Below, one piece after another: positions 34,425 through 46,500 of a stretch of DNA of 64,000 nucleotides. This DNA comes from Chelydra serpentina (Eukaryota; Chordata; Testudines; Chelydridae). Positions within the stretch are counted from its first letter, which is position 1; the number at the start of each line of letters is the position of its first letter. Location of the stretch: contig JBAIAC010000033.1 in assembly GCA_037349315.1 (NCBI GenBank), forward strand, positions 25,252,001 through 25,316,000, in the 5' to 3' direction. The position numbers and the translations under genes are program-made. The notes under the pieces were generated by a model. It was not told where the DNA came from. It worked only from the letters and a program-made list of their open reading frames with translations, and did no database searches.

Positions 34425-34605
34425 TCAAAGCAGGTTATGAATATTAACTAAGTCTCACCACATCTCTGGGGGGCACCTCGTTCTTTTAACCCACTTTACA
34501 GGTGGATAAACTGAAGACAAGAGAAGAGACATACTCAAGGTCATGCAGTGAGTCAATGCCAAGGGTCCTGGATCCTTGTTCTCTGCTCTAGCCACTAGAC
34601 AGCAC
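34425..34605 (-). mobile_element. MIR-type SINE fossil, reverse
   Basis: 'CCACTTTACAGGTGGATAAACTGAAGACAAG', 'CTCAAGGTCATGCAGTGAGTC', 'TTCTCTGCTCTAGCCACTAGAC': the reverse of the MIR layout including the tRNA-like head at the right. Confidence 0.75.
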
Positions 34606-35130
34606 AGTCTGTTAGGTGGCTCCCTGGCAGACTTGGTATATGCTTTTGAAAAAATGGGCTCAGTCTCTGTTACAAAATCCTCACCACTTCCAGCTCGGGA
34701 GAAACAAATATAAAACAGGTGAACACTGAGATATGCCAGCCTGAGAGAAATAACCATGTGTCCCAGCTCAGCGCCCTGGAAAATGAGCATCAAAGGAGCC
34801 CAGAGGCACTGAGGATTGCAGCCACATCTTGTGGGCCATGCAGGGTTTGCTGAAGTCATCTCATTATATCAGGGCTCCGGTGGTTTTACAAATATCCACT
34901 GACCAGCAGGTACGAGACAGAGATTGATCCAACTGGCGTCCTGAGAAGGGCACAGTCTAAATGTTGGCCACAGCAGTCAGGCAGGTTGTCCTGGGAGCCT
35001 GCACTGACAGAAAGGAAGAGAAATTAGCTGAGGGACAGCCAAGGCGTAAAGGCTCTAGAGGAATTTGGCCCTCGTGGTACTCCCCACTCCCCCTTGTCTG
35101 GGAAGGTATTATTTTTGTACCACTTGAGGG
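34606..35130. other. No recognised feature
   Basis: Nothing recognised. Confidence 0.5.
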
Positions 35131-35250
35131 AAAAAAAGGAATACTTGTGGCACCTTAGAGACTAACAAATTTATTTCAGCATAAACTTTCGTGGACTGCA
35201 GTCCGCTTCGTCAGATGCATAGAATGGAACATACGGTAGGAGGATATTTA
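35131..35250 (-). mobile_element. PLE 3' tail fragment, reverse
   Basis: On the minus strand: TCTATGCATCTGACGAAG, hairpin, CGAAAGTTTATGC, 'AAATTTGTTAGTCTCTAAGG', 'CACAAGTATTCC' and a T run. Homologous to 32640-32733 and to the end of the PLE at 48.3 kb. The 5' limit (high coordinates) is approximate. The hammerhead-like core is CTGACGA at 35214-35208 with GAAA at 35190-35187. Confidence 0.85.
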
Positions 35251-35511
35251 TACAGTTGTTCTTTGCACACTTTGGGGTAATTTATCACTAAGTCAAGGCC
35301 CAGCCTCCCTTGGTGTGGGTGCATATTACACCCTGGACATTTCTGCCCTCATTTTGCACCCACAAAAATGAATCATGGGTCCATATCTAAGAACTTTCAC
35401 CTCTAAGTTTGCACCCGCAGTTGAACATAAAACCTTAAGACATACTGCCCATCTGACTGCCTGTGTATTGCCTCTAAGGAGGTCATCATGAGTACCTAGG
35501 GCAATACACAA

Positions 35512-35706
35512 ACATAAGAACGGCCACACTGGGTCAGACCAATGGTCCATCTAGCCCAGTGTCCTGTCTTCTGACAGTGGCCAATGCCAGGTGCCCCAGA
35601 GGGAATGAACAGAACAGGTAATCACCCAGTGATCCATCCTGTTGCCCATTCCCAGCTTCTGGCAAACAGAGGCTAGGGACACCATCCCTGCCCATCCAGG
35701 CTAAGG
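35512..35706 (-). mobile_element. CR1-clade LINE 3' end, reverse
   Basis: 'ACATAAGAACGGCCACACTGG', 'GTCAGACCAATGGTCCATCTAG', 'TCTGACAGTGGCCAATGCCAGG' and 'GAGGGAATGAACAGAACAGG' are the reverse of 17150-17242 at the end of the long LINE. A heavily 5'-truncated copy, fairly well preserved. Confidence 0.9.
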
Positions 35707-35944
35707 GCACAGCAAGCCCTGTTCGGGAATGGGCATGTGCTGAGATCAGGGGTTGAGAGCAGTGAGTTTAAGGAGGTGGTTGTCTCCTCAATCCCTACAG
35801 CTTCATTTTGGGACAGATCATGGCAAATGAGTTATTATGTGTCATGGCAGGCTGGCATGGCCTCTGCTGAGAAAGCTGACAAGGAACCGAGAACTGTTAG
35901 TTTTTTTAATTAAATAACACGTTCTGGGGAAGTCACATCAGTGT

Positions 35945-36165
35945 GTGTTGTCTTTCAGATGAGATGCAAACCCAGTGATCCGGCCTTCACTGGTAATTAA
36001 AGATCCCCCTGGCACTGTCATCAGGACTCCTGGTCTTAACCCCAGTGTCCTGGGCAACCCTAGATGCTTTGGGTAGTTACATTTGGATACAGTGTTCTTC
36101 TTCACTTCCTGTCCTAAACTGTTCTGAAGTGCTGCACTACTCCACCCCAAAGAGGGCTGCATTAG
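35945..36165 (+). mobile_element. 5S-SINE-family fossil, body
   Basis: 'TCTTTCAGATGAGATGCAAACCC', 'TAATTAAAGATCCCCCTGGCAC', 'CTTAACCCCAGTGTCCTGGGC': the body of the family at 19.5 and 21.7 kb. No 5S head is visible. Confidence 0.65.
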
Positions 36166-36339
36166 CATTGCTTGTATATCTCTCGCATCCTCACCAGAGC
36201 TGGTCACATCATTAAGCTGTAATATTTGCAAATAATTATTGGATGAAGTTTGCTGTGAATATTATTTACAGCAAATTATGTAATCCTCTAACCCCCAGGC
36301 TGAAAGCCTTTGTAAGAAAGATTGTCAGGTCTTTGGCGC

Positions 36340-36455
36340 AGTAGCTGTCTTTTTGCTCTGTGTTTGTACAGCGCCTAGCATATTGAGGCCTTGCTCCAGA
36401 GCCGGGGTTCCTAGGCACCACTACAATACAAACAAACAAACAAACAAATAAATAA
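36340..36455 (+). mobile_element. L2/MIR-type 3' end with (CAAA)n tail
   Basis: 'GTCTTTTTGCTCTGTGTTTG', 'TACAGCGCCTAGCATATTGAGG', 'GGGGTTCCTAGGCACCACTACAATACAAACAAAC'. This is the best preserved example of this tail in the window and ends in a short CAAA array (36429-36450). Confidence 0.75.
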
Positions 36456-39400
36456 TGATGTGTTCGTGATACACAGGCTTTAAGGCTGGTCTGTATTACA
36501 CCCAGTAGAAGTAACCTCACGAGCAGGTTTCTGCAAAACCATACACAAATTATAGTGTAAATGTCTATTCTCATTTCACCCATATTTGCACCCCCAAAAT
36601 CTTTCATATTTTTGTAACACTGCCTGACAGTGATCATTTGGTTACATAATCGCAACATTTCACAATTTCACTGTGGAAACACTTTTGCTTGAAAAGTTAA
36701 CCCATTTCCTCTGAAGGGTTTCCTAGTTTCATACAAAAATGTAGTAGCCTTTCACAGATTTGTCACCAATTTCAAACTCACCCTGACGGGTCAGACTTTG
36801 ATTACATTTGAATTTCACTGCAAACATATCACTGGCCTCTGCTCATTACTGAGAGTCCACAAGACTCCCAGCCTAACGATAATGATTTAGTTGGCTTTAG
36901 CACCCGGCATCCTGAAAGATCTTAAAGACAGGGGTCACTTAATCGAACACTAAATGCAGCCATCTCAGGGTGGGAAGGTGGCAGCCATCTACATAGAGCA
37001 CTGCAGCATTTGACACGATTCTGGGATGGAAAGTGAAGCCTTGAAACTGCAGTTGTGAGTTCTAATACTCTCAACAGACTTAGGGCCCCGCTCCTGGCTG
37101 CAGAGACCCCCAGACTGTGGTCTGGGGAGCACTTGCTGGTGATCTATGGAGAGCTGGCTGGTCACATGACACTAGCCCCTTCTCCTTGTTTGACGGGAAT
37201 GGGAGGTACCCATAAGGAGATCCGTCTTGCTGAAGTCCTCACTCTGAACAAGATGAGTTTCTCCACTTTCTCCTTTACCGACCATTCAACTTCTCAGCCC
37301 AGCCTCCCCTGCAGGCCTGGCCAAGAGCAAAGTGCAGCATGTGCAGTGGACTCCCAGAGGGCTGGTGAGGTGGCAGGCAGTCAAGATGCAACTGACCTTG
37401 TTTCTGTAGGTTTGGCCACGTGTGGGCAGAACCGCAGAGGCAGAACATTAAATCCTAATTTTCTTGTTGGGCATAGATAATTGGTGAAACATCTCTAAAT
37501 CCGTGGCTGACAAGTGAAGTCACTGCCAAAAAGAGAGAGAAAGAAGAGGTGAAACAAAGGACAGAGGGAGACCAAACCACAGGAATGAAAACCAAATTTC
37601 TCTGCTTTCCTCTCATGTTTTCATGTTGCTCCCCCTCTCCCCCCTTTCCCTTTTTTCCTCAGTCACCACATTCTTTCTGGGAGAAAGCGACTGTTGGAAA
37701 ACAGAGAGGAGAAGACAGACACTGCTGTGGAATTATTTAATGAGCCAGAATGAATTGCATTTGAAATCATTTAAATGGGATCTGGGAGTATTTAACTGAA
37801 GCACAGGAACTTAACAAGAGTGGGAAAGGATCTTTGCGCTAATTGCCGGCAATGACATACCTACAGAGAGAGAACATGCCGCAATTTGTAAGCAAGTCTG
37901 TAATTTCAGTCTCAAGTCCCTGCCTGCCCTGGAATATGGCACGGATTCTCGGCTGGAGGGGAGAGAAGGGCTGCTAGCCACAGGTGACCAGAGATGGTAG
38001 AAGATGAAGCTCCAGTTAAAGAGTATTTAGCCAAGCATTTCACATTTTGCCGCAGGACTGAATAAAATGGGATAGAGACACAAACCAGCCAGCCCTGGTT
38101 TGAGTCTGGGCTGTGCAGTCCTCACACTCAAATGACTCATTTTGCAAAAGCAAACCCACCCTTTGTTTTTGCCCACCTCCAGTTCCTATGCTAAATCTCT
38201 CTGCCTGCGCCCGGAGACAGCAGGGATTTGCAATGCAGCCAGGCCCCACTGTAGAACGGGGCTGGATTTCGGGAAATGAATTGGAGTGACTGAGAACTGC
38301 CCAGCTCATTGCACATAGAGCACATGCAGCCGCCAGATATCAGTGACTCTCATGCTCTGCCAGACTGAGGTGATTAGACTCAGGAAGATCCGAGGGGGGC
38401 AAGGCTCCATATCCCAGCGCCATCCAGTCACCAGCTGCTGTCTGGTGCTAAGGGAACAGCACAGTCATATAACAGAGAGAGAGAGAGTCCCTGCCCCAGA
38501 GAACTCAGAGGCTGAATGACAGGCGGCATGCAATAGGGCAAAACAGACAAGCAAATAAAGTGGGGAGAGGTGGAGGGATGAAGTAACTAAAGGAACTGAG
38601 TTAATACTTGAAGAGCAGTTGTTCAGCAGGAATGCTCCCCTTGTGTACACGGGGAGTACACCACTGCACTCCTTGCGCTCTCCTATTAGCAGAGACTACG
38701 TTTTGCATGAGCAAATTCTGTCACACGTGCCTATCAGTTATAGACTCTATTGCCTGCGCGGTGCACACAATGTGTATGTGCAGGGGTGTGCTCCCGTTAG
38801 ACCCCACTAAAACCAGCCCCTAAAATGCAAACCCAGTGAGTGAACAAGCAAGTGCCTGGAACCCAGTAGCAGAGCCAAGGTTACTGCTGGTCCCCTCCTA
38901 ACACAACTTGACTATAGGCAGAAACTGTCTCAGGTACTAGTTAGATGGCAAATAATGGGGCTGTCTTTCCTCACAGTGCTCCTAAGTGGATGCATCAGGC
39001 CACTGGATCTCCACTCTGCATCTCACGCCAGCAGCTGGGTACAGCCTCTGTGATTGTCATTACTGTTTTCCTTCGCTTGCACCCCCCTGCCCCTCCCCAC
39101 ACTCCATCTCTGATGCTGCGGTACTGCCTTTATTCTTTGTCTTGCAATCAGTTTTCATCTCAGTAATTCCCATTCAATGGCTAGTCCCTGATCTCTCTAA
39201 TTGAGATCAGAGCTTAATACATTGGATGGGGGAGGGGGGCTATTTTTAATTTGCTAGGTTCCCATTAATTCTTCTAATTACAAACTCTCCATCTTCCATC
39301 CTCCCAAGTTCAGAGGAAAACTCTCCGTGACTTCTGTCGGAATCTTCTTCTGATAAATTGGTACCACAGCCTCCTTGAACAGCTGTCCTCTTGAGCAGAC

Positions 39401-40537
39401 ATAGTAATTAATGTGAATAATAAATGAATTCAAAGCAGGTTCATAACCCTCCGTTCTGTGCACTCAGACTTCCATTCGCATTGCAAGAGACACACATCAA
39501 CGTTTCCACTCACAAAACAGATCCAGAGGAGCTGCCTCAATCTAACAAGCCTGGTTTTCATTAGCAGTTCTTAGGCCCACAAGAAATCTTCGTAGACAAC
39601 GGGCCTCTTGGGAAATGGAGGCTCCTGATTGACTAGAAATGAGGCCAGGGGATAAAATAGTCATCACAAATTGGGCCACCAAGGACTTTGCACTTGTCGC
39701 TATGCTGCTGGGCGCTGGGAACATCATGGTGTCCACAAGGATAGAGCTCACACTCACCTGCTCTAAAAACACAGGTGAATAGAGAATCTGTCTCAGTAGT
39801 ACAGGGCTATTGACACACAGATGTGGGTGAACATGCATATACACACTCTCTCTAGCCAGTTCATTGCAATAGGCTGCAGATAGAAGGCAGTCCCTCCAGT
39901 CAGATTCTGTCTCGGTGTGTCCTCACTCAGACTAATTGAGAGAAGCTGGGGAGAGAATGGGGATGACCATATCCAATTGCTGGTTCACCTGTTTGCCTGG
40001 CTTTCGAGCATAGGGAGTAGCACGTGCACCTGGAGCCCAGGCATAGACACAATACCAGGGGATGCCCAAGTCATGCTGGTTAGAGAAGATGTCTGCTGCT
40101 CTCTGATAGGTGCAGCTGTGAGTGGCATACACCTGCTCCAATGTAGAGCTGGTCAAATAATGCAAACTATTGCCTGTGATATTCGTTTGGATTTTTGAAT
40201 ACATTCGCTTGGGCTGTGCTCAAGTACCCACAGCCCAGCCCATGCCCCCTTCGTATCCACATCACAATCTTACAATGAACGTTTGAGAGATGGCGTTTTA
40301 CAGGCACAAATGTTCTCCGTAAGCACATTTCAGCGGCACAGGCAGGAGGGTTTGTGGGAATCAAACTGTACGTTTGCACATGCATGTAGCTGCACTGGAA
40401 GATATTTTGCACTCAGCCAATCAGGGGGCAGAACTGACTACTACTGTCTCCTTCCCCTGTGATTCTGCTGCAGCTGTGAGCAGTGGAAGGGCTCAAGTTT
40501 AAATGAGAAGGGTCCTCAACCAGGAAACTCACTTTCT
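36456..40537. other. Long stretch with almost nothing recognised
   Basis: About 4 kb of unique-looking DNA. At 38470-38545 'GAGAGTCCCTGCCCCAGAGAACTCAGAGG' may be a reversed L2/MIR-type tail. No exon recognised. Confidence 0.45.
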
Positions 40538-40610
40538 CTTTGATCTGTGCTATGCTAGAGGTCAGAGTAGGCGATCACAAGGGTCGCCTCTGGCCTTAAA
40601 ATTTATTAAC
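40538..40610 (+). mobile_element. CR1 3' tail fragment
   Basis: 'GATCTGTGCTATGCTAGAGG', 'TCAGAGTAGGCGATCACAAGGG', 'CCTCTGGCCTTAAAATTTATT' is the CR1 3' end of the subfamily whose reverse copy begins at 59346. Confidence 0.7.
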
Positions 40611-40689
40611 TTTCCCCTTCTCCTCCATATGATCTATGTATCTACCGTATTTGTAATGCACCGATCTCCTTAGTATGTAAGTGTCCCCT

Positions 40690-40815
40690 AAGGGTGAGTC
40701 TCTCATTTGACATACAGTGAAACTGAGATATTGGAAGGTGGAGTGTGCCCAAAGTCACACTGTGAGTGGGACTGGGACCCAGGAGTCCTGACTCGCTTGC
40801 TGTAACCACTAGACA
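40690..40815 (-). mobile_element. MIR-type SINE fossil, reverse
   Basis: 'CAGTGAAACTGAGATATTGG', 'GCCCAAAGTCACACTGTGAG', 'GACCCAGGAGTCCTGAC...AACCACTAGAC': the reverse of the MIR layout. Confidence 0.75.
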
Positions 40816-42520
40816 CAAAGCCAGCAAAGTGGAATGAGAATTGCTGAGGGCCATGCCCAGGCTGGTAGGAGAGCCCTAGCATGGCGAAGCAGAGGGGTGA
40901 GGTTCAGCGAGCCCTCTGTCCATTTACACCAGCTACTGACTTGCACTTCCCCTAACATCCACTTCAGTGGGCATGACTGATTGACCCAGACAGCCTCATC
41001 CTTCTGTTATTGTTGCTTGCCTTGATTTGCTCCGTGTACACATCCATTGAGTTAATGGACTCCTCTCAGGAGTGGCCAAGCCAGGAGCCATCAGAGCAGA
41101 TTTCCCTGAGATGAGCAATCCTTTCCAACCAGTGATTTCAATTAAAGGGTCATTAGTGTGAAATCTTATCCATCCCAGCTCCCATTTGCCGGCAGGAGGC
41201 TCTTCTTCTCCCTGTCCTGAGCCCTGTACTGCGGTTAGAGCCCAATTCTCTTGCTGGAGCCCACTAGCTTTGCTAAAACACAGCAGCTGCTGCCGATAAA
41301 CAAACATATTGATCATACAGATATGGGCTGTCAGGGACTTAATTCATGAATGAAGTGTGTTGTAGGAGTGCTTGGTGGGCAAAGATTCCATTTAAAGGGC
41401 CAGCAGCAGCCAACGGCAGAAACCTCGCTTCGAATTTGAAGACCAGCATGTCTCCAGCAGCCAAGAAGCTCACCCGCTTTATAACACTGTGATGTCCACA
41501 GTCTGGGATTTATAAACCCGTGTGAATTTACCTCCAGAACAAGTGCAGCACAGACAGCAGAAGAGCGAGCTTCCACCACACTGCCCCCCTCTCACAACCC
41601 CCAACAAAGACCTTCTTTAACGGAGAGCAGCACGTTCAGTCCACAGGGCTCAGCCAGTCCTCAGCTTCTCTGCTGAACTAGTGCTGATTGGGACTCTTCT
41701 GTGGGCGTGAGATGGGCTGAGTCCCACCAGCTCATTTCACACTGTTCCCCATGCACCCATCGCCTGGTTGTGGGACATGCAGCTATGCCAGCATAAGAGA
41801 GTTGCTGCAAACCCGTTTTCTGCACACTGCACCTTTAACTGTAAAGTGTCTCCCTGCCTGTCAGCTGTAGGGGTGGGGGTGGGGGGGCCTGCGTTGTGTC
41901 AGGGTAGCAGGCATGGCGCAAGTGGCACACACTGTGCTCTCTTTCTCTCATGGAGACTTTACACTTCTTGTGCTTATTTCCTTTGTTGTTTTCCTTAATC
42001 TGAACTCGCAGTAATCCGGAGTGTCTGGAGACATAACAATGGTCCAGTCCCACTGCCAGGAGAGCCAGTCTAGAACTGGTGATGGAAGGCTCTGTCTTGC
42101 CTCACCACCTGCCAGTTAGTTCCCTGTCCCCAGGCACGAGTGTGCGAATATGAGTGTGCTTATAAAACTCCTACTCTATGGCTGATGTGAGGTGCTCCCA
42201 CTGTGGCGTGATGGAATCCTCCTCAGGCACTGAGATAACTCCTCTGAGCCTGGCCATTTGGGGCACAGTTTGCAATAGCAGATGGCCGAGCTGAGCAGGT
42301 GAAGTGGGCTCTTGTAGGCACTGTCTCCTGGGCTGCATGCACTGCCACATGTGAAGTGGGAGCACATGGGGGAAGAGGGAGGAGCCCCCAAATACTGAGA
42401 CCCTGCAACTCCTGCCAGCCCTATTTTGGGGCAGGCCTAAGAAATCCATTTGTATCCAGCCGCCCCTGAGCTGATGTTACCTGGGGTTCTTTCAACCCAA
42501 AGCTCTTGGTAACTTTTACT
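40816..42520. other. No recognised feature
   Basis: Nothing recognised; one G-rich patch at 41865-41890. Confidence 0.5.
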
Positions 42521-43564
42521 CTGTGCGAGGTGGTGTCAGGAAATAAATCAGGGGAGACACGGCTGTCCGACCGATAGATGGCTGGCACAAACAGGACAAC
42601 ACAAGAGTGCTTTCACTTAAAGCTAAACTTTACTTAGTCTCAAGCACTTACACACCTCCGCAACAGGTTAATAAAACACCCCCAACCCTTGATAATTACC
42701 AAAGCTGAGTGTGGCTCTTGAGTGACACAGCGGCAGGCTTCCGGTGGCCAAATCTTCCATCTGCCGGTGGGGACCGCAAGATGTATCCTGAGGGAGAGTC
42801 CAAAAAGAGTCCAACTACCTCAAACTTTCCCCCTTATTTATACATTAGTAATAGAATGACATGTCCCTTAAAGAAAACTTGTTACAAGCAGTTTCAATGG
42901 TCAAGCAAGAGGCTTTCTTCTGATTATTGATTAACCAGGTGTGGGTTTTTCCAGAGTTTGCAGCCTTGAGCATAGGCACCGACTCCGTGGGTGCTCCGGG
43001 GCTGGAGCACCCACGGGGAAAAATTGGTGGGTGCTCCGCACCCACCGGCAGCTCCCCGCCAACCCCGGGGCCCGCGCCTAGCTTACCGGAGCACCGGGCG
43101 ATGTTGCGGGGCCCCGCCCCCGACGCCGGGCAATGTTGCGTCGGGGGCGGGGCCCCGCGGTGTCACCCAGTGTCGGGGGCGGGGCCAAGCGTCGGGGGGT
43201 GGTGCCCCGCCCCCGACGCCGGGCATCAGCACCCAGCAGCGTCGCTGGCCTTGAGGCCCCAATAGACATTCCTGGGGTACATCCTGCTCTTCTAAAATGT
43301 ATGTATCAGCAACTTTAACACAATTCTGAGGCACCCAAAACCCCCTCCCCTCCTGCCTTGGTCAAGCTGAGACTGCTGAATGGCCAATTTACAGCCTGCT
43401 GACTAGGCTGCTTTTAACAATAAGCCTTAGTGGTTTCAGGCACTTTACTGGTTTGCGAAAGTCTCCCTGTACACTGACATGAAGCCAGAGAGAAAGCACT
43501 TGCTCCTAGGCCTGCACTATAACCTTGTCCCAGGCGTCAGCAAGGGGCGGGAGTTGAACTGCTG
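42521..43564. other. Unassigned sequence split by a foldback element
   Basis: The sequence on both sides of 42971-43247 belonged together before that insertion, as its target duplication shows. Features such as 'GCTAAACTTTACTTAGTC' and 'TCCCCCTTATTTATACATTAG' would fit a reversed long terminal repeat with a poly(A) signal. No matching partner repeat, retroviral gene or 4-6 bp duplication was found, so the assignment stays open. Confidence 0.25.
42971..43247. mobile_element. GC-rich foldback element, CATAGGCACCGACTCC start
   Basis: A 277-bp insert with a perfect 8-bp duplication GCCTTGAG (42963-42970, 43248-43255). The left part pairs GTGGGTGCTCCGGGGC with GGAGCACCCAC. The middle has the block GGCCCCGCCCCCGACGCC and its inverse GCGTCGGGGGCGGGGCCCCG in alternating orientation. 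The outer ends pair only weakly, so it is probably an internally rearranged member. Duplication length suggests hAT. Open frames here come from lack of stops in GC-rich DNA. Confidence 0.82.
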
Positions 43565-43664
43565 CTGAAGACGGCTTGCCTGAAAGCGTAGACAGGGCCA
43601 AACCACAGTCAGCACCATTTCAGAAGCCATGGGAGAAGCTTGCTTGCTGCATGCGACTTGACTG

Positions 43665-43783
43665 TAGGGTGACCAGACAGCAAATGTGAAACATCGGGAC
43701 AGTGGGGGTAATAGGAGCCTATCTAAGAAAAAGACCCCAAAATCGGGACTGTCCCTATAAAATCGGGACATCTGGTCACCCGA
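43665..43783 (-). mobile_element. TAGGGTGACC-family MITE, copy 2, reverse
   Basis: A 119-bp element, TAGGGTGACC start and GGTCACCCGA end (one or two changes in the right terminus), with 8-bp duplication CTTGACTG (43657-43664, 43784-43791). Inner order is reversed relative to 8211-8333. Confidence 0.9.
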
Positions 43784-43830
43784 CTTGACTGGGGTCCACA
43801 GCTGTAGTTCAGCAGTTTTTGCTTCAGAGA

Positions 43831-44105
43831 GGCAGTGTGGCCTAGTGGCTAAGGAACTGGATTGGGAGTCAGGAGACCAGGGCTCTGTTCCTTGCTTGGC
43901 CTCTGAGTTGCTATGTGACCTCTCGCTCTGTGCCTCTGTTTCCCCTCCCACCCTTTCTCTGTCTGATCTATTTAGAGCATAAGGTCAACTCCTTCTTTAG
44001 GCAGGGACTGTCTGTACAACTCCTAGTGCAATGAGGTCTTGGTCCATGACGGGGCTCCTAGGTGCTATGATAAAACTAATAGTTAATAATAATAATAATA
44101 ACAAT
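43831..44105 (+). mobile_element. MIR-type SINE with tRNA-like head and 3' tail
   Basis: The tRNA-like head 'GGCAGTGTGGCCTAGTGGCT' and 'CAGGAGACCAGGGCTCTGTTCC' (box B-like) are followed by a short MIR body, then 'AGGCAGGGACTGTCTGTAC', 'AACTCCTAGTGCAATGAGG' and 'GGGGCTCCTAGGTGCTATG'. The copy ends in an AAT array (44083-44103). It is the most complete element of this group in the window. Confidence 0.82.
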
Positions 44106-46492
44106 GTGTTTGGACTGTGGTGTTAGCGTAATCCTGGCTCTTTAGTGCTAATGTAAAATAATGAAAACAATAATAATTCGTGCGTCCGTTCATTTGTACC
44201 TGTTGGTGCTGCCCTTTGCCAGCAATGGGCCAGATTCCCCGTGCAGACACAGCCCAAGTGTGCAGTCTGCACCAGCACAGCAACTGGGAAAGGTGCTTGG
44301 AGAGGGACCGGCAGTCTGCAGCAAAGGAATGTGCATAACCCTTCTCTAGTTATTTATTCATTCTTCCTTCCCTTTTACGAGGCCTGCTCTGGGAAGTGCC
44401 TGAGCAGCGGCGACTGGAGAAAAGCCACCATGAGAAGTGGGAGAGAAGAGACTGCTGGCCTCTCTGCTGTTTCCACACAAGGTTACAAAAGAGGATAATG
44501 GGAAAATAACACCATATCATCAGCTTTAACCTTTGTGAAAAATGCCTCTTTGGAGAGGCCAGAGATTTTTATTCTAAAATCAATGATGTTTGTGCTCTTT
44601 GCAGAATCAAATAAGAGTGAGCGAGAGAGGGAAAGAAAATGGTGTTTGTGGTTATTGATGCACAGAGGCTACAATTTGGGTGCAGGCTACAGTCCCTCCC
44701 ATTGAATTGGACTCCAATAACAATGTTCAGGATAATAGGATGTCAAAGGGGCGTCTGAGGCAATTGGGAGAACAGACCTCTGCACATAGTCAAGCCAGCA
44801 AAACAAAACCAGCGTGGGTAATTACATCTCTCCTTCCAAAATGCCACCACCGGGGCCTGGTGAAGATGAACTGAGCACTCTGGTTGGGACGTCTGTTCCC
44901 CTGGAACCACACTGTCCAACTCTCCCTAACTCCCTGCTGCCTCTCCTCAGCCCTTTACTCCCACTGTCTTTGGGAAAAGGTCCCAGGCTTTTAATTTGCT
45001 GAGAAGGCCTCTGGTGGCCTTACGCAGCTGTGCAAAATGCGCCCTTCTCCCTCTCCCAGGGGGAGTGAAATCTGGTTTGTTTGCTCATCGTTATCATGAT
45101 CAAGGGCCGGCTGGTTTGTTTTGCTGCTGGGTTGGTGAATTTTCTTTGTCTATTTGCAAAGCTAAACGAAATACGTGGGCTAATCCAAGCGGTAATATTC
45201 CCACCCAGACTTGTTGCCCTTTGGGTTTTATGTCTCAGTTGGAGTTCATGAATTCATCAAGAAACCCTAGGCCACATTTCAGAGCCTTGGTCACACTTCA
45301 TCCGCCAGGGTTGCACCTTGCACACTACACTCAGGAAGGCGCCGCGGGGCTGTCCTATTGCTTAGCCAGAGGGGATATTCTGGGCCTGTGTTTCTGTCAC
45401 ATTTTCTCCCATTCAGAGCACATCGCACCTCCCCCAGCTGAGAATCACGTTCTGAAGCCCCCTCGTGCTGAAACCCTGCCCGGTCAGGATGGCAGTGTGT
45501 CCGGGGGGAGGCGTGTGTGAGTGGGGTGGGGGTGCACTGGGGACATCCTTCTTGCTAGGCAGCCCGGTAGATGGGCAGAATCTTCAGGCTCCCAGGACAG
45601 TGGGAGCTGAGAGGTTAATCAGTAAAAATGTATCTAGTGAGAGAAGGAGACAGAACTCTCAGTAGTTCATCAGCATCAGATTCCAGTGAAGGGCTGTTGC
45701 CTGTGGTTTCTGAAGCTGCTGCCGAAAGGTCAGGCCTCTCAGTGTGAGGAAAAGCCTGTTCTTCTCTTCTAGCTGTTCCATCAATGCTTGTTTTTCCTCT
45801 TGGTTTATTTTTACCTCCCTGGCAAGAAAGAAAGAAAGCGAAAACGCAAAGCCTCCCTTAACAGGCAGAGCGGCTTCTGCTAAGAGAGCTTCTGCAGGAG
45901 ACGGTGCTTCAGAGCCAGCTGAGAGCGTTTACATGGCGCCTGAAGAGGACAAGGCTGAGTCAGGGTCGAGGATGGGAAGCGAGGACCTCTGCAGAGAAGG
46001 CTTCAGGGCTGGGATGCTGGAGATGTGTCTGATGCTTTGCGTTCAGCAGCTGGTCCATAGCGTTTGTTCCCCACGTGCCCACTCTGACTATGGCAGCGGC
46101 TTCTCGGCATTTCTGATAGGCAGACATAGCCCAGCGGCTGGAGGAAGGAGCGGGCAGGGTGCAGAATGGAGAGGCGAGGAGGGAAAGGAATGGAGACTGG
46201 GGACGATGGTGAAGTGTAACAGGTGTGTGGGTTTCTTGGCATGTCAGGTCGTTGTGAGTGGTCTCTTAAGCCTTCACAGACAGCCGGTTGGCTGGATGGG
46301 GGACAGTTTCATTGTTCTGACTTGGCCTATGGAGACAGGAGCCTTCCTCCTCCTCCTCCATTTACTGGGCTTGACCTTCTTTAGCAAGAGATCAAGAGGA
46401 CGGCCTCAGTGCTACACTTATGAAAGCAAATTGCTCCCGTGCTTTCTCTTCCTTTTCATTCCCTCTCTTCCCCTCCTGCCTCTCTCCCCTCC
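44106..46492. other. No recognised repeat; one long open frame
   Basis: No exon or repeat recognised. A 262-codon open frame covers 45744-46532 on the plus strand, the longest frame outside transposons. It shows no domain, is rich in Ser and Gly, has two hydrophobic patches and ends inside the hAT element at 46501. A 174-codon frame lies at 44996-45520. Neither is called as a gene. Confidence 0.4.
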
Positions 46493-46500
46493 CCCTAAAT

